Source: Pseudomonadota bacterium (GTDB lineage Bacteria; Pseudomonadota; Gammaproteobacteria; Steroidobacterales; Steroidobacteraceae). Taken from it: 55,091 bases of DNA. The first letter of the stretch is position 1; every line of letters starts with the position of its first letter. The notes beneath the pieces are model-generated. The model was not told where the DNA came from. It was given only the letters and a program-made list of their open reading frames with translations, and did not search any database. Both the position numbers and the translations under genes were made by a program. Below, piece by piece: positions 18,771-25,995 of the stretch. The stretch spans positions 1-55,091 of the forward strand of contig CAUJIK010000049.1 in NCBI GenBank assembly GCA_963205255.1, given 5' to 3'.

Positions 18771-18845
18771 TGCTGTCCGCGCCGATTCCTGCGGAATCCT
18801 GCCCCCCCGGACGAGGCAGGGTCGGCGTGGACAGCAGAACTTTTT
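18771..18845 (+). terminator. Rho-independent terminator of the deacetylase-like gene
   Basis: Long arms TGCTGTCCGCGCCGA (18771-18785) and TCGGCGTGGACAGCA (18822-18836) pair over 15 positions with one G-U. An inner stem CCTGCC / GGCAGG (18798-18803, 18815-18820) stacks inside. Five Ts follow at 18841-18845. It starts 11 bp after the stop codon. Confidence 0.75.
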
Positions 18846-18858
18846 CTGACGGGCTGAC

Positions 18859-19245
18859 TCATCCCTGTCCGCGCAGCAGGCGCTCCATCGCGCGCCGCTC
18901 GCGCTTGTCCGGCCGCCCTTCGGGGCGCGGGCGCGACAGCGCCGCAAGCTGATGCTGTTCACGGTTGCGGATGGCGCGCTCGATGCTCCGCGCGGTCTGC
19001 GCATAAGCCGACTGGGCAAGGCTTGCCGGCCCGCGCCGCTCCAGCAATGCCAGCACGTCCACTTCCAGCACCTGCTGCTCGCGCGTGATGGTGAGCCGGT
19101 CGCCGATCCGCACGGCATGCGCGGGCTTCACGCGCTCGTCATTGAGCTTCACCTTGCCGCCCTGCACCGCGTCGGTTGCGAGTGCGCGGCTCTTGTAGAA
19201 GCGCGCGCACCACAACCATTTGTCCAGGCGATGCCGGTCTTCCAT
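18859..19245 (-). CDS. hslR: S4-domain RNA-binding protein, Hsp15-like
   Basis: A 128-residue basic protein. The S4 RNA-binding domain is at the start (RLDKWLWCARFYKSRALATDAVQGGKVKLNDERVKPAHAVRIGDRLTI), followed by a Lys/Arg-rich tail (RPEGRPDKRERRAMERLLRGQG). Hsp15 binds free 50S subunits carrying nascent chains in heat-stressed cells and helps recycle them. The start is 2 bp from the dipeptidyl peptidase stop on the same strand, so the two are probably co-transcribed although functionally unrelated. Confidence 0.88.
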   Translation of the reverse strand: MEDRHRLDKWLWCARFYKSRALATDAVQGGKVKLNDERVKPAHAVRIGDRLTITREQQVLEVDVLALLERRGPASLAQSAYAQTARSIERAIRNREQHQLAALSRPRPEGRPDKRERRAMERLLRGQG

Positions 19246-19247
19246 CG

Positions 19248-21584
19248 TTAGGGATCCTGCTCAGCCTTTCCCTGGGGATGAAGGGTCCGCTGGAAGAACA
19301 GGCGGATCTGGTTCATCACATGCGGGCCGTCCGTGCGGCCGCGGATCAGACCGTGCGCTCCGCCGGGATAGACCATCAGGTCGAAGGGCCTGTTGGCCTC
19401 CTGGAAAGCCTTCATCAGCGCGGTGCTGTGCGTGAACAGCACGTTGTCGTCGGCAAGGCCCTGGATCAGCAGCAGCGGCCGCTGCAACTGGGCGGCCCAG
19501 GTGAGCACGCTGGCATTGTCATACCCCTGCGGATTCAGTGCCGGTGTCGACATGAAACGCTCGGTGTAGTGGGTGTCGTAGAGGCGCCAGTCGGTCACCG
19601 CCGCGCCGGCCACGCCGGCCGCGAAACTGTCGGGGCCCTTGAGCAGCGTCAGCAGCGCCATATAGCCGCCATAGCTCCAGCCCATCACGCCGATGCGCTC
19701 GCCATCCACGAAGGGCAGCGTGCGCAGGAAGCGCACGCCGGCCAGCTGGTCCTCCACTTCCACGGTGCCCAGCCGCAGGTACGAGGCGCCCTCGAAGCGC
19801 TCGCCGCGTTGGCCGCTGCCGCGGTTGTCGAGGATGAAGATGATGTAGCCCTCGCGCGCCAGCACCTGATGGAAGGGCTGCTGCCAGCCGCCGCCCCAGG
19901 TATTGGTGACGTTCTGCAGCCCCGGGCCGCCGTAGACATTGACGATGACCGGATAGCGGCGACCGGGCTGCATGTTGCGCGGCTTGATCAGCGCATAGTG
20001 CAGCCTCTGGCCGTCGGCGGCGTCGAGCGTGCCGAACTCGGTGGGAGCGTGGTCGGCGGCGTACGGGAAATAGGGATGGCCTGGCTGCAGCGTGTTCGGC
20101 ACCAGGTTCGCCAGCAACCGCCCGTCATTGCGATGCAGCCGCAGTTGCGGGGGCGTGTCGGTGTTAGAGAAGGTGTCGAGGAAGACGCTGGCGTCGCGCG
20201 ACATGGTCACGGCATGCCAGCCGGCGCCGCTGGTGAGCTGCCGGGGCTCGGTGTCGCGGTCCAGGTGCAGGCGGTAGAACTGCCGCTCGCGCGGGTTGTC
20301 GCCGGGAGAGATGAAGTAGACCCATCCACGGCGCACATCCACGCCGCGGATGGACGGCAGGCCGCGATCACCCACGGTCATGCGTTCGCCGTGCGTGAGC
20401 TGGCGCAGCATGCGGCCGTCATCGGCGTAGAGATACAGATGCTGGAAACCGCTGCGGCTGGAGGCCCAGATGAACTGGCCACGCCCCTCGAGGAAGTTAA
20501 GCTCGTAGTGCAGTGGCACCCAGGTGTTGCTGCGCTCGGTGATCAGGATGCCGCCGCGCCCGGTGTCTGCATCCACCTTCAGCAGGTCGAGTGTCTTCTG
20601 GTCGCGGCTCTGGCGCTGCACCGCCAGGTGGCGGCTGTCGGGGAAGAAATTCACCCGCGCAAGGTAGATGTCGGACGAGGAGCCCAGGTCCACCGGCACC
20701 GCGCGCGAGGGGTCCGCGAGTTGCGTGACGAACAGCGACACCTCGGCATTGCGTTCGCCGGCGAAGGGATAGCGTTGCCGCACCACTTGCACGCTGCGCG
20801 CCTGGATCTCGAAGCGCTCGGTTTCGGGAATGACGGATTCTTCCACACGCGCATAGGCCAGCCGCGCTTCGTCCGGCGACCACCAGTAGCCGGTGTCGCG
20901 CGCCATTTCCTCCTGCGCGATGAACTCGGCCATGCCGAAGCTCAGCGTGCCGCCGCCTTCGGTGGTGATCGCGGTTTCGCGCCCGGTGGCCACTTCGACC
21001 ACGATGAGGTTGCGGTCGCGGATGAAGCTCACATAGCGGCCGCGCGGCGAGAACTGGGCATCGGTCTCGTAGCTGGCCGTGCGCGTGAGCGCCTGCACGG
21101 CGCGTTCCGGCGGGGCGTTGAGGTCGTAGAGGTAGATGTCGCCGGCCAGTGGCACGAGGATGCGACGGGAATCGGGTGAGAAGGCGTACTCCAGGATGCC
21201 CGACAGCGCCGAGGTGCGCTGGCGTTCGCGGCGCGCGGTCTCTTCTTCCGAAAGCACCTCCTTCTCGGGCGCCAGCGCCCGCGCGTCGACGAGCACGCGA
21301 TGCTCGCCGCGGCGGATGTCGTAGGCCCACAGATCGAGCCGGTCGCGGTCATCCGCCGCGCCCTTCAGATAGGCCACCAGCCGCCCGTCGGGCGAGAGCT
21401 GCGGCTGGCGCAGGCTGTCGCCGGAAAGGTCCGGCGCGGCGAACAGGCGCTCCACCGTCAGCGGTGTTGCCGCCTGCGCGGCGAGAACGGGGGTTGCAGG
21501 GAGCGATGTGACCGCCAGGGCCAGCACCACCCATGCGCGTTGTAACGGCTTAAGATGCCGCAAGCTGCGAGGGATGGATGACAT
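19248..21584 (-). CDS. Dipeptidyl peptidase IV-family exopeptidase (S9B), exported
   Basis: A 778-residue secreted serine peptidase that removes N-terminal Xaa-Pro dipeptides. Signal peptide: WVVLALAVTSLPATPVLAAQ. A beta-propeller domain (LSPDGRLVAYLKG and similar blades) fills roughly residues 45-520; the alpha/beta-hydrolase domain follows. The catalytic triad is visible as Ser637 in GWSYGGYM, Asp712 in GLADDNV, and His in YPGGAHGL. The DPP IV-type propeller glutamates appear in MAEFIAQEEMARDTGYWWSPD. Its ATG (21582-21584) shares the sequence CATG with the divergent S9A gene's start. Confidence 0.92.
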   Translation of the reverse strand: MSSIPRSLRHLKPLQRAWVVLALAVTSLPATPVLAAQAATPLTVERLFAAPDLSGDSLRQPQLSPDGRLVAYLKGAADDRDRLDLWAYDIRRGEHRVLVDARALAPEKEVLSEEETARRERQRTSALSGILEYAFSPDSRRILVPLAGDIYLYDLNAPPERAVQALTRTASYETDAQFSPRGRYVSFIRDRNLIVVEVATGRETAITTEGGGTLSFGMAEFIAQEEMARDTGYWWSPDEARLAYARVEESVIPETERFEIQARSVQVVRQRYPFAGERNAEVSLFVTQLADPSRAVPVDLGSSSDIYLARVNFFPDSRHLAVQRQSRDQKTLDLLKVDADTGRGGILITERSNTWVPLHYELNFLEGRGQFIWASSRSGFQHLYLYADDGRMLRQLTHGERMTVGDRGLPSIRGVDVRRGWVYFISPGDNPRERQFYRLHLDRDTEPRQLTSGAGWHAVTMSRDASVFLDTFSNTDTPPQLRLHRNDGRLLANLVPNTLQPGHPYFPYAADHAPTEFGTLDAADGQRLHYALIKPRNMQPGRRYPVIVNVYGGPGLQNVTNTWGGGWQQPFHQVLAREGYIIFILDNRGSGQRGERFEGASYLRLGTVEVEDQLAGVRFLRTLPFVDGERIGVMGWSYGGYMALLTLLKGPDSFAAGVAGAAVTDWRLYDTHYTERFMSTPALNPQGYDNASVLTWAAQLQRPLLLIQGLADDNVLFTHSTALMKAFQEANRPFDLMVYPGGAHGLIRGRTDGPHVMNQIRLFFQRTLHPQGKAEQDP

Positions 21585-23757
21585 GCGATCGAGTCTAAAG
21601 AGTGGATTGACGCGCGGCCACTGCTGGCGGCGGGCGCTGGCCGCGCTGCTGGGCGGGGCGCTGTGCGCCGGCTGCACCGCCGGCTTGCGTCTGGCGCCGG
21701 AGCTGTACCCGCGGACGGCGCGGGGCGACGTGGTGGACCAGTTCTTCGGCACGGCGGTGCCGGACCCTTACCGCGCTCTGGAGGATGTGGAATCGCCGCA
21801 TACCCGGAATTTCATCGCCACGCAGAACGCGCTCGCGCGCCCCTTCCTCGACCAGCTGCGTGATTACCCGCTGTTCCGGCATCGTCTGGAGCAGCTCTAT
21901 CGATACGAGCGTTTCGGTGTTCCGGTGAAAGAGGGTGGCCGCTGGTTCTTCCTGCGCAATGACGGCCGGCAGGATCAGGCCGTGCTGCATGTTGCCGAAA
22001 GCGCCACCGATCTCGGCCGGGCGCTCATCGATCCGGGTTCGCTCAGCGCCGATGCCACCGTGGCGCTCACCAACTATGTGCCGTCGCCGGACGGCCGCCT
22101 GCTCGCCTATGCCCTGTCGGACGCAGGCTCGGACTGGAAGACCTGGCATGTGCGCGATGTGGCCACCGGCAGGGATCTGGCCGATGTGCTGCGGCATACC
22201 AAGTTCACTTCCGTATCGTGGACGCGCGACGCCATGGGTTTCTACTACAGCGCGTATCCCGACGGCGACGACCAGAAGCAGGCCACGGTGCGGCTGCATC
22301 GCATCGGCGATGCGCAGCAGCAGGATCGCGAGGTCTTCGCGGTGCGTGATCACCCCACGCGTGTGCCCTATGGCACGGTGACCGAGGATGGGCGGTATCT
22401 GGTGATCTCGCTCGATGAGGGCACGCTGAGCAATGGCGTGGTGGCGCTGCGGCTCGATGGCAGCGGCACGGTGGTGCCGGTGGCCACGCGTTACGACGGC
22501 ATTTACCAGTACCTGGGTTCGCGGCAGGGCGCGGGCACCGAGCTGCTGTTGCGCACCACGGCCGGCGCGCCGCGTGGCCGCATCATCGCGGTGGATCTGG
22601 GGCGCGAGGAGGGTGCGCGTGAGCGCACCGTCGTGCCTGAAGGCGCCGACGTGATCGAATCCGCCGCGCTGGTGGGCGATCGTGTGCTGGTGGCGACGCT
22701 CAAGGATGCCAGCTCGCGCCTGGCGCGCTATGCGGCGGGCGATGGGCAGCTGCTGGGAGAAGTGGATCTTCCGGGTCTGGGCACCCTCTCGGGGCTCACT
22801 GGCGAGCCGGGTGATGTGGAAAGCTATTTCAGCTATTCGGACTTTGCGACGCCCGCGCGCATCTACCGGCTGGATGTCGCCAGCGGCGCGACGACGCTGC
22901 TGCGCGCGCCGCAGTTCGCCGCCGATGTTTCGGCCTATGTGACCGAGCAGGTTTTCTATGCCAGCCGCGACGGCACGCGCATTCCCATGTTCATCGTGCG
23001 GCATCGGGATACGCCGCGCGACGCGCGCAACCCGGTGATGCTCTATGGCTATGGCGGTTTCGACATCTCCATGACGCCGGGCTTCTCGCCGGCCACCGTG
23101 GCGTGGCTGGAGCGCGGTGGCATCTATGCGGTGGCGAACCTGCGCGGCGGCGGCGAATACGGCGCCGCCTGGCACGAGGCCGGCACGCGCGAGCGCAAGC
23201 AGAACGTGTTCGATGATTTCATTGCCGCGGCCGAATACCTGGTGCGCGAGCGCTGGAGCACCCCGAAGCGCATCGCCATCCGCGGCGGCAGCAATGGCGG
23301 TCTGCTGGTCGGCGCCGTGCTCACGCAGCGGCCGGAGCTGTTCGGCGCGGCGCTGCCCGATGTGGGCGTGCTCGACATGCTGCGCTACCACCTTGCCAGC
23401 GCCAACGCGCGCCAGTGGTCCGATGACTACGGGCTTTCAGAGAACGAGGCGGATTTCCGCGCGCAGCTGGCCTATTCGCCGCTGCACAACACGGATCGCC
23501 ACAGCTGCTATCCACCCACGCTCGTGACTACCGCGGCGCAGGACAACCGCGTCGTGCCCTGGCACAGCTACAAGTTCGCGGCGGCATTGCAGCATGCGCA
23601 GCGCTGCGCCAATCCGGTGCTGCTGCGGGTGGAAACGCGCGCCGGGCATGGCGCCGGCAAGCCCACCTGGATGCAGGTGGATCACTTCGCCGAGCAATGG
23701 GCCTTTGCCGCGTCGGCGCTGGGGATGTCGGCGTCAGGAGGGTCTGGCGGGCGCTGA
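21583..23757 (+). CDS. Prolyl oligopeptidase (S9A), probable lipoprotein
   Basis: A 724-residue prolyl oligopeptidase with N-terminal PDPYRALEDVES typical of the family, a seven-bladed propeller, and a C-terminal hydrolase domain. The triad is Ser570 (RGGSNGG), Asp654 (AAQDNRV) and His689 (RAGHGAGK). The N-terminus (RRALAALLGGALCAGC) has a lipobox, so the enzyme is probably membrane-anchored. ATG 21583 sits 9 bases after GAGGG; ATG 21574 and TTG 21607 are alternatives. The last 26 codons form the left copy of the 80-bp repeat bounding the island, and the natural 3' neighbour was probably yacG. Confidence 0.9.
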   Translation: MRSSLKSGLTRGHCWRRALAALLGGALCAGCTAGLRLAPELYPRTARGDVVDQFFGTAVPDPYRALEDVESPHTRNFIATQNALARPFLDQLRDYPLFRHRLEQLYRYERFGVPVKEGGRWFFLRNDGRQDQAVLHVAESATDLGRALIDPGSLSADATVALTNYVPSPDGRLLAYALSDAGSDWKTWHVRDVATGRDLADVLRHTKFTSVSWTRDAMGFYYSAYPDGDDQKQATVRLHRIGDAQQQDREVFAVRDHPTRVPYGTVTEDGRYLVISLDEGTLSNGVVALRLDGSGTVVPVATRYDGIYQYLGSRQGAGTELLLRTTAGAPRGRIIAVDLGREEGARERTVVPEGADVIESAALVGDRVLVATLKDASSRLARYAAGDGQLLGEVDLPGLGTLSGLTGEPGDVESYFSYSDFATPARIYRLDVASGATTLLRAPQFAADVSAYVTEQVFYASRDGTRIPMFIVRHRDTPRDARNPVMLYGYGGFDISMTPGFSPATVAWLERGGIYAVANLRGGGEYGAAWHEAGTRERKQNVFDDFIAAAEYLVRERWSTPKRIAIRGGSNGGLLVGAVLTQRPELFGAALPDVGVLDMLRYHLASANARQWSDDYGLSENEADFRAQLAYSPLHNTDRHSCYPPTLVTTAAQDNRVVPWHSYKFAAALQHAQRCANPVLLRVETRAGHGAGKPTWMQVDHFAEQWAFAASALGMSASGGSGGR
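23678..23757 (+). repeat. Left 80-bp direct repeat (3' end of the prolyl oligopeptidase gene)
   Basis: This block, from TGGATCACTTCGCC to the stop TGA, recurs at 30608-30687 with 78 of 80 positions identical (differences at 23740/30670 and 23753/30683). It encodes the end of the oligopeptidase, including its stop codon. It looks like an attachment-site or target duplication at the left end of the accessory island. Confidence 0.9.
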
Positions 23758-23936
23758 TGGCGCGAGATCGTTCGGGAGCCGGTGGCATGCGCGACCAAGA
23801 GGTTGGGCGGCGAATTCTTCCAGTGTCCTACACGCTCGGCCCAGAAAGGCGCTCAGATTGATGTCTACATCCCCGATTGTATGGCGCGACACATCATCGA
23901 GGCGTTTCCGGGTCATTTCGGAGCACGTCTGAAACG
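23758..23936. other. Left island flank without a recognised gene
   Basis: No convincing gene lies in these 179 bases. A plus-strand frame from 23782 reads plausible protein-like sequence (GGEFFQCPTRSAQKGAQIDV, then IPDCMARHIIEAFPGHFGAR), continuing only into antisense of the toxin gene. It may be the remnant of a lost island gene; I cannot assign it. Confidence 0.3.
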
Positions 23937-24959
23937 CTACATGCCAGCAGCCCGGTTGATGCGTTCTTCGATCTGTGCGCAGGACTGCATCAGCTCCTCG
24001 AAGCTCAGGGCATCGTCCAGCAGTACGCCGGCCTCGCGCATTTGCGCGTAGTCGGTGGCGAGCGCCTGCAGGGCCTTGCCTTCGGGAACTAGTCTCAGCT
24101 GACCTTGGGCGGCCAGCTTGTAGTCGATGATCGAGCCGTAAGTGTCCTTCTCCTGGAAGAACCATGCCTTGTGTTCGGCCACAGCGGCAGCGACCGCATG
24201 ATCTTCCAGGATTGTGTGGAAATACGTGCTGCGAGAGATTGCTGCAAGATCATGCCAGTGGCGGGCATAGCGTTCGCCGCGGATGCGTTGTTGTGCGCAG
24301 TAGACGTGCGCGGCGGTGGCCTTCTCCCAGAAGGTTCGTGCGATGCCCATCACTACGGGCGAAGCCGTCGGGAATGAAATGCTTGGCACAAGGCTTTCCG
24401 CGTCACATTGAATTTGCATGATGGCACGCGGTTCACCTGTGGCCCGGCCGCCAAACTCCATCTTCACAACGGGCTGCACATAAGCTGGCCCCATATGCAG
24501 CGGGGGATACTCCAGCAGCAGGCTGTCTCGTTCGTTGCCGCCGATAGTGAGAGAGGCATCCAGCCCATCGTCGGCGAGGGCCTTGCGGATGAGTGGTATG
24601 GCCTCGGCTTCGATCCACCCTGGCAGGCGCTCGCGTGCGACTCTCGTCCACTTGTCTTTCTGGCTGCGACTGGCGGGCAGTTCGCTGTCCCCGACCAGAT
24701 CCGAAAGCAAGTGGCGGATGTCGTAGGTGAGGTCGATGTCTTCGGAGAATCGCTGGATGACCCGCCAGGCTTTGGACAGAGACGTGCCGCCCTTAAAGGT
24801 GAGCAGAGCGCCGTGCGGGGATGCGTACAGCGTGCGCAGCGTCCAGACTACCCACACGTCTTTTTCCAGCAGATAAGTCGGCCGGTTGGCGCGAACCCCC
24901 GCGGCTAGCAGGACCTCGTGCTGATCGTCCCGGCTGAGCGCAAAGAAGGAATCAGCCAT
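23937..24959 (-). CDS. AbiEii-type nucleotidyltransferase toxin
   Basis: A 340-residue nucleotidyltransferase-fold protein of the AbiEii/AbiGii type. The diagnostic segment is FKGGTSLSKAW followed by RFSEDIDLTYD (about residues 52-75), giving the GG-S and D-x-D metal/nucleotide motif. PTYLLEKDVWVVWTLRTLY precedes it, as in this family, and the C-terminal helical part includes FWEKATAAHVYCAQ and RYARHWHDLAA. Known AbiE systems are type IV toxin-antitoxin pairs that abort phage infection. ATG 24959 overlaps the antitoxin stop by 8 bp, implying coupling. Confidence 0.85.
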   Translation of the reverse strand: MADSFFALSRDDQHEVLLAAGVRANRPTYLLEKDVWVVWTLRTLYASPHGALLTFKGGTSLSKAWRVIQRFSEDIDLTYDIRHLLSDLVGDSELPASRSQKDKWTRVARERLPGWIEAEAIPLIRKALADDGLDASLTIGGNERDSLLLEYPPLHMGPAYVQPVVKMEFGGRATGEPRAIMQIQCDAESLVPSISFPTASPVVMGIARTFWEKATAAHVYCAQQRIRGERYARHWHDLAAISRSTYFHTILEDHAVAAAVAEHKAWFFQEKDTYGSIIDYKLAAQGQLRLVPEGKALQALATDYAQMREAGVLLDDALSFEELMQSCAQIEERINRAAGM

Positions 24960-25560
24960 GTGCGGACTGCCGACTGATGGCCTCGGCCATCCAAGTCGGT
25001 AAGGTGGCGCGCTGCCCGACCAAAGCCTGCCACTCGCTTTCTGGCAGCTTCCTGTGCAACGTCGCCAGGGATCGCTCCACATGCAGTGGGCCGAGCCATT
25101 TCAGCGCACGAATGGCGGCACCGGCCGGCCGCTGCCCTAAGGCCATCATCCAGCGGGGAGCGTGGCGCAGCACCACCTCTGCGCGACCGAAAGTGAGTTT
25201 CCGGTTCGGCCCCGTCGTGAGGTAGACCTCGCGGATGGGCACCTGTGCGGTGAGGCCGAGCACATTGGCGGCGCTGGCGCCGTGCGGAGCGATGACTTCA
25301 CCGTTTTGCCTTGCGAGGGTTTCCACCAGCTTCCATGGGGCTGGTGGGCGCGTGCCGAAACGGCTTTCCACGGGAGGGGTGTAGATGCCGCGCGCGACAC
25401 GCAGCAGCTTGCCCGCCTTCGCCACGCGCGACATGGCCTGATCGACTGCGTACCGGCTACCTAAGTGCAGGAATTCCTTGGGCGAGAGCACGCCTCCCTC
25501 GGGCAGGGTTTGGGCGTGCCGGAGAATCGCCTCAGGCAGGGAGTTGGGACGAGGAGCCAT
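24952..25560 (-). CDS. AbiEi-type antitoxin / transcriptional autorepressor
   Basis: A 202-residue protein with an N-terminal winged-helix-like region (GGVLSPKEFLHLGSRYAVDQAMSRVAKAGKLLRVARGIYTPP) of the AbiEi/DUF6088 type and a C-terminal domain (GEVIAPHGASAANVLGLTAQVP, EVYLTTGPNRKLTFGR). AbiEi proteins neutralise AbiEii without a stable protein complex and repress their own promoter by binding inverted repeats. A matching inverted repeat lies just upstream. The start ATG 25560 is only about 9 bases from the predicted -10 box, so the mRNA may be nearly leaderless. Confidence 0.82.
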   Translation of the reverse strand: MAPRPNSLPEAILRHAQTLPEGGVLSPKEFLHLGSRYAVDQAMSRVAKAGKLLRVARGIYTPPVESRFGTRPPAPWKLVETLARQNGEVIAPHGASAANVLGLTAQVPIREVYLTTGPNRKLTFGRAEVVLRHAPRWMMALGQRPAGAAIRALKWLGPLHVERSLATLHRKLPESEWQALVGQRATLPTWMAEAISRQSAHG

Positions 25561-25597
25561 AAGTCAGTAAAATACATCAAATTCTGACATTTGACAA
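25561..25597 (-). promoter_or_regulatory. Promoter and operator of the AbiE pair
   Basis: On the minus strand TTGTCA (25597-25592) and TATTTT (25574-25569) are spaced by 17 bp, with eight bases between the -10 box and the AbiEi ATG. A perfect inverted repeat TCAAAT-N6-ATTTGA (25577-25594) overlaps the -35 box and spacer, a position suited to repression by AbiEi. The promoter elements match sigma-70 consensus moderately well. Confidence 0.6.
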
Positions 25598-25725
25598 TAT
25601 GCTGTGTTGCACCAGTCGATGCCGCGATCGGGGGTGTCTCCCTCCGCGCGGCCGGTCGCCGGAGAAACCTTCGTTCACAGTTTTCACCTGCCTAAGTCAA
25701 TCTGCAGCTCTTCGTGTAAGAATTC

Positions 25726-25744
25726 GTATTGCGTAACGCAATAC
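25726..25744. promoter_or_regulatory. Perfect 19-bp palindrome upstream of the small regulator gene
   Basis: GTATTGCGTAACGCAATAC is a perfect 9-1-9 inverted repeat whose end is 16 bases from the ATG at 25761. A good ribosome site GGAAGGG sits between them. This is the expected place for autoregulation of a small DNA-binding protein, and the same operator would control the downstream helicase-nuclease. A clear -35/-10 pair was not identified. Confidence 0.65.
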
Positions 25745-25760
25745 ATGGAAGGGCAGGGAC

Positions 25761-25961
25761 ATGAAGGCGGCACGATCGGTCGCGGTCACGTTTCGGATTT
25801 CGCCTAAGACTCGCCATTTGCTTGAGGCGGCTGCCGCGCACGAGCGGCGCAGTTTGACCAATATGTTCGAGGTCCTTGTCGAGGACTTCTGTGCGCGGAA
25901 CGACATCGCTGAGTCCGAGCACTCCGGTTCAAGGCCAGCGGGCGCGAGGGGCAACAAGTGA
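25761..25961 (+). CDS. Small ribbon-helix-helix-like DNA-binding protein
   Basis: A 66-residue protein. ARSVAVTFRISPKTRHLLEAAAAHERRSLTNMFEVLVEDFCARN fits a ribbon-helix-helix fold: a short beta strand (VAVTFRIS), helix A, a turn (RRSLTN), and helix B. RHH proteins of this size are antitoxins or autorepressors acting as dimers on palindromes, and a perfect palindrome lies just upstream. It precedes the helicase-nuclease by 34 bp on the same strand. I infer that it regulates that gene; no classic small toxin partner is visible. Confidence 0.65.
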   Translation: MKAARSVAVTFRISPKTRHLLEAAAAHERRSLTNMFEVLVEDFCARNDIAESEHSGSRPAGARGNK

Positions 25962-25995
25962 ACGGTACTGTTTCCGACGCCGATGGGGGTGCTGC

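Noticed and set aside
18771..18836. A long imperfect hairpin that could suggest an integron attC site
   Set aside because: The ends lack the attC core sequences, there is no integrase, and the T-run right after fits a terminator.
25604..25807. A 67-codon plus-strand frame before the small regulator gene
   Set aside because: It spans the palindrome and overlaps the better-supported regulator start; its composition has no protein-like features.
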